Positions 50,402 to 60,386 of a stretch of 64,000 nucleotides of DNA are shown in pieces. Below the pieces are notes generated by a model. It worked only from the letters and a program-made list of their open reading frames with translations. It had not been told where the DNA came from and ran no database searches. This stretch comes from Myxococcales bacterium (lineage in GTDB: Bacteria > Myxococcota_A > Polyangia > Polyangiales > Polyangiaceae). A program made the position numbers and the translations under genes. How positions within the stretch are numbered: the first letter of the stretch is position 1; every line of letters starts with the position of its first letter. Location: the NCBI GenBank assembly GCA_016703425.1, contig JADJCA010000001.1:806001-870000 (forward strand), written 5' to 3'.

Positions 50402-51580
50402 TCAAATCTGGGCGAAGCGCCCGCTCTTGAACGACGCGTCGAGAAGCTGATCCACGCGCTTGACGAGCTCCGGGGCGCGCGCGTCGGGCAGCTGCGACAG
50501 GGCGGTTTTGATCTCGCTCAAGGCCTTCAGCTGGCTGAAGAGCTGAACATCGCCGAGCGCGCCGCCGCCGATGAGCACCTGCCGGATGCGATCGATCTCC
50601 GCGGCGAAGCCTTCGATGCCCACGCCGAGCGTCGAGGCCCGGCGCGTCGCCGGGTGTTCGCGGAAGTGGGCTTCCAACACCGGCGTGACGATGCTCTCCA
50701 AGATCGCCGCTTGGTCCTCGTTGTTCCAAACGTGCTTCAGGATAAAGAAATCGGATGCGTCGGGCTTGCTGCGTCCGTCAAGGAAGGCGCTCGCCGCGAA
50801 GAGCTTGAGCAGCTTGACGACGCGCCGATCGGAGATCGAAATGCCCTCGGCACGAATCTGGAACGCGAGCCCCTTGTACGCCGACAGGAACTCGTCGGTG
50901 AACGACAGGCGCGTCGCAAACGCGCGGTGCAGACTGCCCAGCTCCTTTGCCGAAGCGAGCGGCCGCACCGGGGCGCCGCCCATGGCGAGGACCTCATGCT
51001 TGAGGCCGCGCTGGAGGAGCTCCTGGAAGTGGTACGCGTCAAGGTTGTCGCTCCGAATGCGGAGCAAGAAGCGATCGTAGATGGCCGCGAGCGACTCGTC
51101 GGTGGGCACTTCGTTCGAGGCGCCGAAGGCCGAGAGCAGCGGGCACGAAAGGACGCGGCCGCCACTTGTATAGCGGCGCTCGTTCAAGAGCGTGAGCAGC
51201 GCGTTCAGGATCGCCGAATTCGACTTGAAGACCTCGTCCAGAAAGACGATCTCGGCGTCGGGCAACATGCCTTCGATGCGTCGTTCGTAGCGGCCCTCGC
51301 GAAAGGCCGAGATGTCGACGGGGCCGAAGATCTCGTTGGGCTCGGTGAAGCGGGTCAAGAGGTACTCGAAGTAGCGAGCGTCGAGGAGCCTCGAGAAGAG
51401 GCGCACCAGTGCCGACTTGGCGGTGCCGGGGGGCCCGATAAGGACGGCGTGCTCGCCGGCGATGACCGCGATGAGCAGGAGCCGCACGACCTCTTCTTTG
51501 CCGAGGAACGTCGTCTCGAGAGTGCGCGAGATCTCGGCGAGACGGGCGCTGAGCGGCGTGGACGGGACTTCGGTTTGCAT
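50402..51580 (-). CDS. MoxR/RavA-type AAA+ ATPase
   Basis: 392 residues from ATG 51580. Walker A GPPGTAKSA (49-57), Walker B EIVFLDEVFK, sensor regions and a C-terminal helical domain (RRVVKLLKLFAASAFLDGRSKPD, as in RavA). RavA works with a VWA protein (ViaA), but no VWA gene was seen near it. It may act as a chaperone for metal-enzyme maturation. It is followed closely by thiolase and TsaB on the same strand. Confidence 0.88.
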   Translation of the reverse strand: MQTEVPSTPLSARLAEISRTLETTFLGKEEVVRLLLIAVIAGEHAVLIGPPGTAKSALVRLFSRLLDARYFEYLLTRFTEPNEIFGPVDISAFREGRYERRIEGMLPDAEIVFLDEVFKSNSAILNALLTLLNERRYTSGGRVLSCPLLSAFGASNEVPTDESLAAIYDRFLLRIRSDNLDAYHFQELLQRGLKHEVLAMGGAPVRPLASAKELGSLHRAFATRLSFTDEFLSAYKGLAFQIRAEGISISDRRVVKLLKLFAASAFLDGRSKPDASDFFILKHVWNNEDQAAILESIVTPVLEAHFREHPATRRASTLGVGIEGFAAEIDRIRQVLIGGGALGDVQLFSQLKALSEIKTALSQLPDARAPELVKRVDQLLDASFKSGRFAQI

Positions 51581-51726
51581 CGAGCGTCTGTGCCGGCAGG
51601 CTACCACGGGCACGACGTCAACTTGGCCCGACGGCAAGGCGGACACCAAAGATACCGGGCCGCCGAATTTCCCCACGCGCCGGAAACGGACTGCACGGCG
51701 GAGCGCTCCCGGGCTACCCTGCCCCC

Positions 51727-52260
51727 GTGCGTTCTTGGCTCCCTCTTCCGCTCCTCGTTCCCTTCTTCACGCTCTTCGCCACAGGCGCGGGTACTGGCCC
51801 AGCGCTTCTCGCCTGCGGCTCGAGCAAGGTGTGCTCGCTCTTGGCCTGTCAGAGCGCGGCGACGGTGCGCATGACGGCGACGGTGTCGGCGGCGGACCTG
51901 GCGCGCGCCACCGTGACCGCGTGCCGCGGCGACGGCACCACGGCGGCATGCGCCAGCGGTCGCATCAACAACGTCCCGGCGGCCCCCGGCGATCGGTTGC
52001 CGTTCAACCTTTCCGGCTCCGTCGACGTCAAGGGCGTCGCCGGCTCCCCCGACGCGACGGGTGGTTACCTCCTCGAGTTCGCCTACAACCTGGAGGGCGC
52101 GCAGCCGCGCGCCGGCGACGTCTACGAAGTGAAGGTCGTCGTCGACAACGCCGCGGTGGCGCAACTCCAAGAGCGCGCCACCTACGAGACCAGCCAGCCC
52201 AACGGCGCCGACTGCCCGCCCGTTTGCTACAACGTCACCATCGACAAGACGAAGAAGTAG
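51727..52260 (+). CDS. Exported hypothetical protein
   Basis: 177 residues from GTG 51727. N-terminal signal (LPLPLLVPFFTLFATGAGTG), then cysteines (ACGSSKVCSLLACQ, ACRGDG, DCPPVCYN) suggesting disulfides. The remainder is beta-rich. Ends at TAG. No family recognised. Convergent with the M16 gene (3-bp gap). Confidence 0.6.
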   Translation: MRSWLPLPLLVPFFTLFATGAGTGPALLACGSSKVCSLLACQSAATVRMTATVSAADLARATVTACRGDGTTAACASGRINNVPAAPGDRLPFNLSGSVDVKGVAGSPDATGGYLLEFAYNLEGAQPRAGDVYEVKVVVDNAAVAQLQERATYETSQPNGADCPPVCYNVTIDKTKK

Positions 52261-52263
52261 CGT

Positions 52264-53925
52264 TCACTTCTTGAGCGCCGGCTCCTTCTTCGGTGCACCG
52301 GCCTTGGGCGCGCTGGGCTTCGTGTCCGTCTTGCTCGGCGCGGCGCTCGGTTCCTCTTTCTTGGGCGCGTCAGCCTTGACCGGTTCGCCAGTGGCGTCGC
52401 GAACATCCATCGGACCGAGGTGCAGCTTGTCGAGGTCCGCCTCGAGCTTCGCCTTGTCCCCCACAACCACGACCTTCATGGCCTTCGGGCGCAAGAGGTC
52501 CGTCGCCACGCGCTTGATGTCCTTGGCTGTGACGGCCTCGATGCGCGCGACGCGCTTGCCAAAATCATCAGCAGGCAGGTCATAGACGGCGAGATCCTCG
52601 AGCGCAGAGGTCACCTCGGAGACGGTCTCGAAGCGCCCAGGCATGGCGAGCTTCATCTGCTCCTTGGCGTTCTTGAGCTCGTCGTCGCTGACCTCGACGT
52701 CTCGCATCTTCTGCACTTCGGCGAAGAGCTCGCGGATGGCGACCGTCGTGGCCGCCGCGAGGCCACCGCCGTCTTTCGCCGCCATGGCGCCACCAGCCGT
52801 GAAGGAACCGGCGCCGCGGTAGAGCCCGAAGCGTGAGCGCGCCCCGTAGGTGATCCCCTTGTCTTCGCGCAGGTTGAGGTTGATGCGGCTCCCGAAGGTG
52901 CCGCCCAAGATGGCGTTGAGCACCGAAATGACCTCCCGATCGGGGGACCCGAACGGCGCGCCGGGCTGGGCGAGGAGAACCTGGGTCTGGGTGGCCTTCG
53001 GCAGGTCAACGAGGACGAGCCGCGACTCCTTCTCGCTCAGCTTCGGCGTTGCGGGCGCTTTCGGCGCCGCGCCTGCCGTTGGCTTCCAGCCGCCAAAAGC
53101 CTTTTCAAGTTTCGCGGTGACGTCGTCTTTCGCGACGTCGCCGGCGACGACCAGGGTGGCGTGCTTGGCGTTGAAGAGCGTTCGGTAGGCGCCTTCGAGG
53201 GCACCCTTCTTCACGGCTTTGACGTCTTCCTCGCGGCCAACGAGCGCGTGACCGTAGGGGTGCTTGCGGCCGAAGACCGTGGCGGAGACCGCGTTGCCGG
53301 CCATGGCGCCGGCGCTGCGTCGTTCTTGAACCAAGTTGCCGAGACGCCGCTCCTTTTGTCGCTCGATCTCCGCCTCGGGGAAGGTCGGCCGCAGCGTGAC
53401 GTCGGCGAGCAGGTCGAGCGCGCGCTCGAGGTGCTCCGACATGACCTTGACGGCCACGTAGGCCGAGTCCCAGTCGACGCCGGCGCCGTGTTGCGCGCCG
53501 ATCGCCTCGTACTCGTCGGAGATCTCGAGGGCGCTTCGTTTACCGGCCCCTTGCTCGAGCATCGATCCCATGAACGAGGCCACGCCGGGCTTGAAGTCGT
53601 AGTCGCCGGCGCCCCCTTTGATGACCACGCGAACGCTGACGATGGGCAGGTCGCGGCGCTCGACGAAGAGCACGCGGAGGCCGTTCTTGAGCTTCAACGT
53701 CTCGATCTTCGGCGGGACAAACGTCACCGAACCGTCGGCTGCTGGTGCCTTCTGACGAAACGGCGCATCAGGCGTCGTGAGGACGACCGGCGGCGGTGTC
53801 TTGGCGACCTTGGGCTGTGAAACCGGCGGAGGCACGATGGGAACCTCAGGTTCCGGCGACGCGGCACCGCAGCCGACCAAGAGCCCTAGCAAGAGAAGGG
53901 ACCCGAACCGTCGCGAGGTCTTCAT
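52264..53925 (-). CDS. M16 peptidase-like lipoprotein lacking the zinc motif
   Basis: 553 residues, ATG 53925 (ATGA overlap with the upstream gene). Lipoprotein signal (LLLGLLVGCGAASPEP). M16 fold present (LKNGLRVLFVERRDLPIVSVRVVIKGGAGD, ITYGARSRFGLYRGAGSF). The HxxEH motif is replaced by a segment SFMGSMLEQG, so it is likely the non-catalytic partner. A Lys/Ala-rich tail (KKEEPSAAPSKTDTKPSAPKA) follows. Pairs with the active subunit at 53922. Confidence 0.88.
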   Translation of the reverse strand: MKTSRRFGSLLLLGLLVGCGAASPEPEVPIVPPPVSQPKVAKTPPPVVLTTPDAPFRQKAPAADGSVTFVPPKIETLKLKNGLRVLFVERRDLPIVSVRVVIKGGAGDYDFKPGVASFMGSMLEQGAGKRSALEISDEYEAIGAQHGAGVDWDSAYVAVKVMSEHLERALDLLADVTLRPTFPEAEIERQKERRLGNLVQERRSAGAMAGNAVSATVFGRKHPYGHALVGREEDVKAVKKGALEGAYRTLFNAKHATLVVAGDVAKDDVTAKLEKAFGGWKPTAGAAPKAPATPKLSEKESRLVLVDLPKATQTQVLLAQPGAPFGSPDREVISVLNAILGGTFGSRINLNLREDKGITYGARSRFGLYRGAGSFTAGGAMAAKDGGGLAAATTVAIRELFAEVQKMRDVEVSDDELKNAKEQMKLAMPGRFETVSEVTSALEDLAVYDLPADDFGKRVARIEAVTAKDIKRVATDLLRPKAMKVVVVGDKAKLEADLDKLHLGPMDVRDATGEPVKADAPKKEEPSAAPSKTDTKPSAPKAGAPKKEPALKK

Positions 53926-55451
53926 TTCGCGCCCCCTTGTGCACCTTGGGCAGCCGCGCCTTGAGGTCTGATCGGCGGGGCTCCCGCCGGCGGCCGCGCC
54001 GGGTACCCTCCCGTCTTGCTCCGGACCTCGCCGGCGAGGGGCGCTGCCTTGTCGGGCGTGACGCGCAAGACCACTCGCTGAGCGCCGAGCGATGCCTTCG
54101 CTGCGTTTTGCACGCCCGCCTCCGACACCGCCTCGTAGCGCGCGAGATCTTGCTCGAGGTAGTCGGGACGGCCCGTGTAGTGATTGTACGTGTTGAACAT
54201 GTTGGCTCGTCCACCGACGCGCTCGACCTCGAAGACGAGGCCGGCGGTCACCTCGGCGCGGGCGCGAGCGATCTCGCCCGCGCGAAGGCCTTCCTTGCGA
54301 ACCTTGTCGAGCTCATCCTCGATGGCCGCCAAGAGCTCGTCGGCGGTGTGGCCGGGCTGCGCGAGCGCGCCGATCTCGAACATCGAACCGAGCTCGCGCG
54401 ACGCCTGGTACGCGTAGACCTCTTGCGCGATGTGCATGTCGTAGACGAGGCGCTTGTAAAGGCGACTCGTCTTGCCCGACGCGAGCACGTGGGCGAGAAA
54501 GTCGAGCTCGGCGTCGCCCGGCTGGAAGAATGACGGCGTGTTCCACGCGATCTCGACGCGCGGGAGCTCGACGTTGGCCGCAACCTCGAGGCGGGCCTCG
54601 CTAGGCAGGCTGGCCGAAACCGTAGGTCGCGGCGCGCCGACGCACCCGGCCCGCGGCTTGGCCAAGGCGGCGCAAGGCAGCGGCGAACCTGGGATCGGGC
54701 CGAAGTACTTCTCGACGAGGTCGAGCGTCTTCTTGCGATCGATATCGCCGGCGACGACGAGGGTGGCGTTGTTGGGCACGTAGTACGTGCGGAAGAACCC
54801 TTTGACGTCCTCGAGGGTGCCGGCCTCAAGGTCTCGCGGCGTGCCGATGGTGAGGCGATGATAGGGATGCTCCGGCGGGTAGAGGGCCTCACTCACGAAC
54901 TGCGGAACAAGCCCGTAGGGTCGGTTCTCGTAGCTCTGGCGCCGCTCGTTCTTCACGACCTCGCGTTGGTTCTCGAAGCTCTTGGTGTCCACGTGGTCGA
55001 GGAGGAAGCCCATGCGATCGCTCTCGAGCCACAGGACCAGCTCGAGCTGATTCTTCGGGACCGTCTCGAAGTAGTTGGTGCGATCGGTGCTCGTCGTGCC
55101 GTTCGTGTCGGTCGTGCCGACGCGCTCGAGGTAGCGGAAGAACAGGTCTTCGCCGACGTGCTTCGACCCTTGGAACATCATGTGTTCGAAGAGGTGCGCG
55201 AAGCCGCTGCGGCCTTCGGCCTCGTCCTTCGAGCCCACGTGGTACCAAAGGTTGACGGAGACGACGGGCGTCCGCGGATCTTCGTGAAGGATGACCTCGA
55301 GCCCGTTCGGGAGCCGCGTCCGCTCGACAGCGAGCTTCGGCTTGGCGGCCGAGGACGGTGGCAGCGCCTTGTGGCCAATCTGGGCGGACGTGGATGACGG
55401 ACCGGCTAAGAGTGCGAGCGCAACGGGAAGGGCGAAGGCGATAGCGCGCAT
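53922..55451 (-). CDS. M16 zinc peptidase (active subunit)
   Basis: 509 residues from ATG 55451, exported (signal FALPVALALLAG). Catalytic HLFEHMMFQG (HxxEH with Glu) and a downstream ENQREVVKNERRQ Glu as third zinc ligand. Other M16 features: NGLEVILHEDPRTPVVSVNLWYHVGS. Coupled to the degenerate partner by ATGA, the usual pair in bacterial M16B heterodimers. Periplasmic peptide degradation or surface protein processing. Confidence 0.92.
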   Translation of the reverse strand: MRAIAFALPVALALLAGPSSTSAQIGHKALPPSSAAKPKLAVERTRLPNGLEVILHEDPRTPVVSVNLWYHVGSKDEAEGRSGFAHLFEHMMFQGSKHVGEDLFFRYLERVGTTDTNGTTSTDRTNYFETVPKNQLELVLWLESDRMGFLLDHVDTKSFENQREVVKNERRQSYENRPYGLVPQFVSEALYPPEHPYHRLTIGTPRDLEAGTLEDVKGFFRTYYVPNNATLVVAGDIDRKKTLDLVEKYFGPIPGSPLPCAALAKPRAGCVGAPRPTVSASLPSEARLEVAANVELPRVEIAWNTPSFFQPGDAELDFLAHVLASGKTSRLYKRLVYDMHIAQEVYAYQASRELGSMFEIGALAQPGHTADELLAAIEDELDKVRKEGLRAGEIARARAEVTAGLVFEVERVGGRANMFNTYNHYTGRPDYLEQDLARYEAVSEAGVQNAAKASLGAQRVVLRVTPDKAAPLAGEVRSKTGGYPARPPAGAPPIRPQGAAAQGAQGGAK

Positions 55452-55741
55452 CCGCCCCTCATACCTGCACCGCTGGCCGATGAGAACCGCGCGCTTCGGT
55501 TCGACTGGTCACTGGGGCGACCAGCGCTCGCGCGGATTGCCTCGTAGTTCCACGCTCCTGGGCCTATTTTCGCTGGAAGCCGAGCGCCTGATTGCACGGT
55601 GAGATCACACAAGTGGATCGCCCGCTCCACGACGCCTGCTCACACGGGCAGGTCAATCTTTGTAACCACCTGAAATTGCTTATTAGACGCACAACGTTCG
55701 AGTGGGCACGCGCCGTGCTCCAATGTGCTGCTAAGTAGGAC
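55452..55741. other. Intergenic region without identified feature
   Basis: About 290 bp between divergent genes. Less GC-rich patches near 55610-55735 suggest promoters. No ORF, RNA gene or strong repeat was noticed. Confidence 0.35.
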
Positions 55742-56257
55742 ATGAGCGCACCCTCCCCAAAGACGCCTGAACAACGAATCCAAGAACAGAAGCGATGGCT
55801 CAAGCGACTGGCCGCCGAAAGGCGCGACGGCTGGATGATCGCAGTTCGGCCACGCTCGCTCGACGGCGCGACCGCCATCGAAACCAAGCGCGAGGTGATT
55901 CACCTCGAAGACGGCATCGTAAGCCGCGTGTCCCCTCTCGAAGGCGAGCCTTCGACGACGAGCGCGACGAGCCCGCTCGTCGGCATGCGCGTGGTGGCTT
56001 GGGCCGCCGAAGGTGGTCACGTCTACGGCGAGTACGTTCCCGGCGCGCGCGCGGTGCTCTGGAGTCGCGGCCCCGATGGTGAGCAGACGTCCTTGGCGAT
56101 GACCGGCAAGAGCCTGTGCTTCGTCGTCGTGCGGCGCGCGGTCACCGGTTCGCTAACCGTCCCGGCCCGCGGCCCCTCGCAGCGCCAGCGAGCCGCCAAG
56201 CCCCGCAGCGGAATCCATCGGGCTTCGACGCGCGCGCCGCTCTCCCAGTCGAGGTAG
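55742..56257 (+). CDS. Hypothetical protein
   Basis: 171 residues from ATG 55742. Charged helix at the start (TPEQRIQEQKRWLKRLAAERRDG), a beta-rich middle (SLDGATAIETKREVIHLEDGIV), and a basic low-complexity end. No signal peptide or family recognised. Precedes the M1 aminopeptidase by 36 bp on the same strand. Confidence 0.55.
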   Translation: MSAPSPKTPEQRIQEQKRWLKRLAAERRDGWMIAVRPRSLDGATAIETKREVIHLEDGIVSRVSPLEGEPSTTSATSPLVGMRVVAWAAEGGHVYGEYVPGARAVLWSRGPDGEQTSLAMTGKSLCFVVVRRAVTGSLTVPARGPSQRQRAAKPRSGIHRASTRAPLSQSR

Positions 56258-56293
56258 CAGAGCAGTCGAGGTAGTAGCTCGCTTAGCGCTACG

Positions 56294-59053
56294 ATGCCGC
56301 GCATGCGGCTTGCGCGGGCCTCCGTCTTCCTCGTTCTTTCGCTCGACGTCTTCGGGTGCGCCGGCGCCGGAACGCCGGACGCACGCCCCGAGGCAAGCGT
56401 GCTCGCTCCGCGTCCCGTGGCCGCGGCCGGCCCCGTCGTGACGGGCGTCTCGATGGGCGGGCGGCTCACTCGCGAGGTGCGGCCGCGCGAATACCGACTG
56501 CGCCTCGACGTCGACCCCAACCGCGATGGCTTCGCGGGCCACGTCGACATTGACCTTGAGCTAAGCGCCGCGACCTCCGAGTTCGTCCTCCACGGTCGCG
56601 ACGTCACGCCGAAGCTCGTCGACGCAACGTCACTGGGGCTTCTGCACCGAGGAACTCTCGTCGAGCGGCGCGCGAGGGCGGGTCGTCCCGCCGACGAGTT
56701 GGTCTTGCGCTTCGAGCCGGCCTTGCCGCGCGGCGCCGCGACGGTGCGCATCGACTACACAGGGGCTGTGTCCTCGAGTCTCTCGGGCCTCTATCGCGCC
56801 GAGAGTCGCGGGCAACGCTTTCTCTTCACGCAGCACGAACCAGCCGACGCGCGGCGCCTGATGCCGTGTTTCGACGACCCGCGCGAGAAGACGCCGTTCG
56901 AGATCGCGGTCCACGTCCCAAAGGGAGTCATCGCGCTGTCCAACGGACCGGAACGCGAACGCAAGGACGACGCCGCGGGCACGCTCTTCGCGTTCGCGAA
57001 GACACCGCCTCTGCCAACGTACCTCGTCGCCCTCGCCGTTGGAGACTTCGACATCGAGGCCCACCCCCGCGACGCGCGTCTTCGCGTCGTCGCGCCGCGT
57101 ACGATGGGGCACCTCGCCCGCGGCGCCCTCGAGCCTGCCGCCGCCATGCTGGCGTCCCTCGAGCGAACACTCGGCGTCCCCTACCCCTACGCCAAGCTCG
57201 ACCTCGTCGCGGTCCCCGACTTCGGCCCCGGCGCCATGGAAAACGCTGGGCTCATCACGTTCCGCGACGACCTCCTCTTGCTCGACGGCAAGAAGGCGTC
57301 GCCTCGTGCCATCGAAGCGCGCGACCACGTGATGGCGCACGAGCTTGCGCATCAGTGGTTCGGCAACCTCGTCACGATGCAGTGGTGGGACGACCTTTGG
57401 CTCTCCGAGTCGTTTGCGACGTGGCTCTCGGCCCGCGTGATGGATGAGGTCCGGCCGGAGACGCGAACGAGCGTCGAAGCCGTCCGCAAGACGGCGTGGA
57501 TCATGGCCGCCGATGAGCTCGCCTCGGCGAGGCCGCTTCACCGCGCCGAAGGCATCGAACCGGAAGACGCCTTCGACGCGCTCTCTTACGACAAGGGCGC
57601 GGCGATCCTTTCCATGACCGAACGGCGAATGGGGCGCCAGAAGTTTGCCGAGGCCCTCCGCGGCTACCTCACCGCCCACGCACACGGCTCGGCGATGGCC
57701 ACCGACTTGTTTGCGTCGGTCGCCGCGAAGGATCCCGACGCCGCGCTGGTGCTCCGCTCCTTCGTCGAGCAAGCGGGCGTCCCTGCAGTCTCCGTAGAAC
57801 GCGAGTGCCATGGCAAGACCGCCTCGTTCGTGTTGTCGCAGTTTCCCTGGGCCCCGCTGGGTGGCGCGCCTCCGCCACGGCCGCTTCCCCAGTGGGTCAT
57901 TCCATACTGCTTTGGCGCACCTCCCAAAGCGGAGCGCTGCCAGGTCCTCAGAGAGCACCGCACAGCGGTGACTGTGGCGGAAGGTTGCGGGGTCCCGATC
58001 CTCGCCAACAAGGGGCGTGGCGCCTACGTGCGTTCGTCGCTTCGCGCCGAGCACCTGAGGCAACTCGTGAGGGACGTCGCCAAGCTCGACGTCGAGGATC
58101 GCATCGGACTCGTGGCGGACGCGTGGGCCATGACCCGCGCGGGCGACATCGACCCCAAGCTCTTGCTCGCGACACTGGAGGCGTTCGACCAAGAGCGAGA
58201 CCGGCTTGTTGTGCAGCAACTCATCGACGTCTTGTACGAACTCAACGAATACGCAGCGGCGGATGCGCCCCTGCTGCGTGACTTCGTCAGGACGCGCCTC
58301 GCGGCTCACCGGCGCCGCCTCGGCTGGGGGAGCGCTGACGCGCGTTTGGGCCGCGTCACCCCGCGCGACGGCGACGGGCCCCGTGAGACGGCGCTCCTTC
58401 GGCAAGCCGTCCTGCGGGCCGCGGGCGAGCTCGGCGATGACGACGATACCTTGCGCGACGCCGAAGCTCTCACGCGCAGATGGCTCGCCGGGCAGGAGGG
58501 CCCTCCCATGGAGCTCTTGGCGCTCGCAGTGGAGCTGGCCTCACGCCGCGCGTCCGCGGAGCGATGGGTTGACCTGACGGCGCGACTTGAGAAGGCGACG
58601 CTGCCGGAGGAGCGCGTCTTCCTTCTGCGCGCCCTTGGGACGTTTAAGGATGAGACCCTCGTCGTGCGCTCGCTCGATTTTGCGCTGGCCAAGCTGTCCC
58701 ACACGGACTTGCGGAGGCTCTTCGATGCGGCCGTATCGAGCCGCCGCGCGCGGCCGACCTTGCTCGCGTGGACGCAAGCGAACTGGGACCGCCTCAACGC
58801 GCGGTTTGAAGGCGGCGGCGGGCGCCGCATCACCGAGTTGCTGGCCCGCGCGTGCGACCGCGGAACCATCACCGACATTCAAACGTTCCTCCGGGCGAGG
58901 CCCTGGCCCGAGGGGCACCAGCGCGTTCGTGAAGCCACGGACCGCGCCCAGCGCTGCGTCGACCTCTCGCCTGCGCTTGCTCCCTTGTTGACGACGGCGC
59001 TCGCAACGCCCGCCGCATCGCCGCGCGGCACGTCCCGGGACACGCCCCCCTGA
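56294..59053 (+). CDS. M1 family aminopeptidase (lipoprotein)
   Basis: 919 residues from ATG 56294. Signal with lipobox (LVLSLDVFGCAGAG). Exopeptidase motif GAMENAG (about 312) and zinc site HELAHQWFGN plus WLSESFATW Glu (about 348-375), all key residues present. The C-terminal ERAP-like helical domain is complete. Cleaves N-terminal amino acids of peptides in the periplasm or at the surface, consistent with predatory feeding. Confidence 0.93.
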   Translation: MPRMRLARASVFLVLSLDVFGCAGAGTPDARPEASVLAPRPVAAAGPVVTGVSMGGRLTREVRPREYRLRLDVDPNRDGFAGHVDIDLELSAATSEFVLHGRDVTPKLVDATSLGLLHRGTLVERRARAGRPADELVLRFEPALPRGAATVRIDYTGAVSSSLSGLYRAESRGQRFLFTQHEPADARRLMPCFDDPREKTPFEIAVHVPKGVIALSNGPERERKDDAAGTLFAFAKTPPLPTYLVALAVGDFDIEAHPRDARLRVVAPRTMGHLARGALEPAAAMLASLERTLGVPYPYAKLDLVAVPDFGPGAMENAGLITFRDDLLLLDGKKASPRAIEARDHVMAHELAHQWFGNLVTMQWWDDLWLSESFATWLSARVMDEVRPETRTSVEAVRKTAWIMAADELASARPLHRAEGIEPEDAFDALSYDKGAAILSMTERRMGRQKFAEALRGYLTAHAHGSAMATDLFASVAAKDPDAALVLRSFVEQAGVPAVSVERECHGKTASFVLSQFPWAPLGGAPPPRPLPQWVIPYCFGAPPKAERCQVLREHRTAVTVAEGCGVPILANKGRGAYVRSSLRAEHLRQLVRDVAKLDVEDRIGLVADAWAMTRAGDIDPKLLLATLEAFDQERDRLVVQQLIDVLYELNEYAAADAPLLRDFVRTRLAAHRRRLGWGSADARLGRVTPRDGDGPRETALLRQAVLRAAGELGDDDDTLRDAEALTRRWLAGQEGPPMELLALAVELASRRASAERWVDLTARLEKATLPEERVFLLRALGTFKDETLVVRSLDFALAKLSHTDLRRLFDAAVSSRRARPTLLAWTQANWDRLNARFEGGGGRRITELLARACDRGTITDIQTFLRARPWPEGHQRVREATDRAQRCVDLSPALAPLLTTALATPAASPRGTSRDTPP

Positions 59054-59169
59054 GGACGTGCGTTCACCCCCCGGCGGATTCTCGCTGAATTCGTGGTGTG
59101 ACCAGGCGGCACAGTCCTTGGATGTGGGCCCCCCGCGGCGCGTCGCCGTCGAGGGAGGAACGAAAGCCA

Positions 59170-60135
59170 ATGCGAAGTGTTTGGACGTTGGGGTTGGTGG
59201 TTGGGCTGAGCGCGCTCGGCGCCACGGCGTGCTCGATCGAAACGTCGGACGCCGAGAAGTACCGCGAACCGCTTCCCGCCGAGGGCTCGGTCGCCCTTCG
59301 CGTTCCCGGCGGCAGCGGCGCATCGGCAACCTCGACGCGCGATTTGAACGGCGGAGGCGGCCCGTCGGCGACGGTCTCCGACGCGAAGTTCTACAGCTTC
59401 ACGCGCGAACTGACGAGCGCGATGGACCAGAACACGGGCGCCATCTTGGCCATCATCTGGGCCGTCGCCCAGACGACCCCAACCTCGGTCTACCCGAACC
59501 GCGCGGTGTGGGGCCCCTACCAAGGCACCGCCCTCGAACCGGTGACCTGGCGCCTCGTGGTCTCCGAAGGCGGCTCCGGCGAATACGACTACGCGCTTGA
59601 GGGGCGAGCGCGCAACTCGACCAACGACGCCGACTTCCGAGCGGTGCTCAAGGGCCGCGGCTACGGCAAGTCCCATGCGCTGCACCAGACGGGATGGCTT
59701 GAGGCCGACAACGAGGCGTTCCGAAGCCTCGACCCGGCGAAGGCCAAGGACTTCGGCAAGACCAAGGTGACGTACGACGTCCGCCAATTCCCCAAGACCA
59801 TCGCCGTGGACTTCGTGCCCGACGACGGCGTCGGAAAGGCCACCGCAAAGGTGAGTCATCTCGCGCAGGGCGCCGGCGTGCTCGACGTAACGGCGAACGC
59901 CGACATCGAGAAGGACGCGGACAAGGACGGCAAGCTCGAGACCGTTGTCTTGAAGAGCCAGTGGAACGCGAGCGGTGCCGGTCGCGCGGACGTTTCCGTC
60001 AGCGGCGGCAGCTTCAACGGGACGCCGGTGGACATCGTCGAGTGCTGGAGCTCGTCCTTCTCGCTTGCCTACTACAAGGACAGCGTCAGCGCGCAGCCGA
60101 AGACCGGCGCCGAGAGCGCTTGCGCCTCGTTCTAA
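59170..60135 (+). CDS. Lipoprotein of unknown function
   Basis: 321 residues from ATG 59170 preceded by GGAGGAACGAAAGCC. Signal (TLGLVVGLSALGATAC). The mature part begins with an Asp/Gly/Ser linker followed by a beta-rich domain with repeated strands (YDYALEGRARNSTNDADFRAVLKGRG, KATAKVSHLAQGAGVLDVTANADI). A conserved-looking C-terminal ECWSSSF. No family recognised. Followed by a strong terminator. Confidence 0.7.
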   Translation: MRSVWTLGLVVGLSALGATACSIETSDAEKYREPLPAEGSVALRVPGGSGASATSTRDLNGGGGPSATVSDAKFYSFTRELTSAMDQNTGAILAIIWAVAQTTPTSVYPNRAVWGPYQGTALEPVTWRLVVSEGGSGEYDYALEGRARNSTNDADFRAVLKGRGYGKSHALHQTGWLEADNEAFRSLDPAKAKDFGKTKVTYDVRQFPKTIAVDFVPDDGVGKATAKVSHLAQGAGVLDVTANADIEKDADKDGKLETVVLKSQWNASGAGRADVSVSGGSFNGTPVDIVECWSSSFSLAYYKDSVSAQPKTGAESACASF

Positions 60136-60162
60136 GGAACCTCGTCCGCTGCGTTCGTAGCG

Positions 60163-60203
60163 TCATGGCGCGAGGCCCACACGGTCTCGCGCCATGAAGT
60201 TTT
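60163..60203 (+). terminator. Rho-independent terminator
   Basis: TCATGGCGCGAG (60163-60174) pairs perfectly with CTCGCGCCATGA (60186-60197), 11-base loop, followed by AGTTTT. 27 bp after the lipoprotein stop. Confidence 0.85.
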
Positions 60204-60386
60204 GTGACGCTCTTGTGGCCACCCTCGGATCCAAGGCGGATCACGGAAGACACGCGAGGCATGTGGGCAGGAGTCGGGAGCTCTGCGAGCGCTTTCCCCG
60301 CTCGCTGTGACCGTCCAACGGGGTTGTCGCGAAGCGCCCGAATTGGCCCCAGAGCCGCTTGGCAAGGGATTCGCAGCTGCGGCGGC

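Noticed and set aside
56630..58405. Long minus-strand open frame in the aminopeptidase gene
   Set aside because: Antisense shadow; the plus strand holds all M1 motifs.
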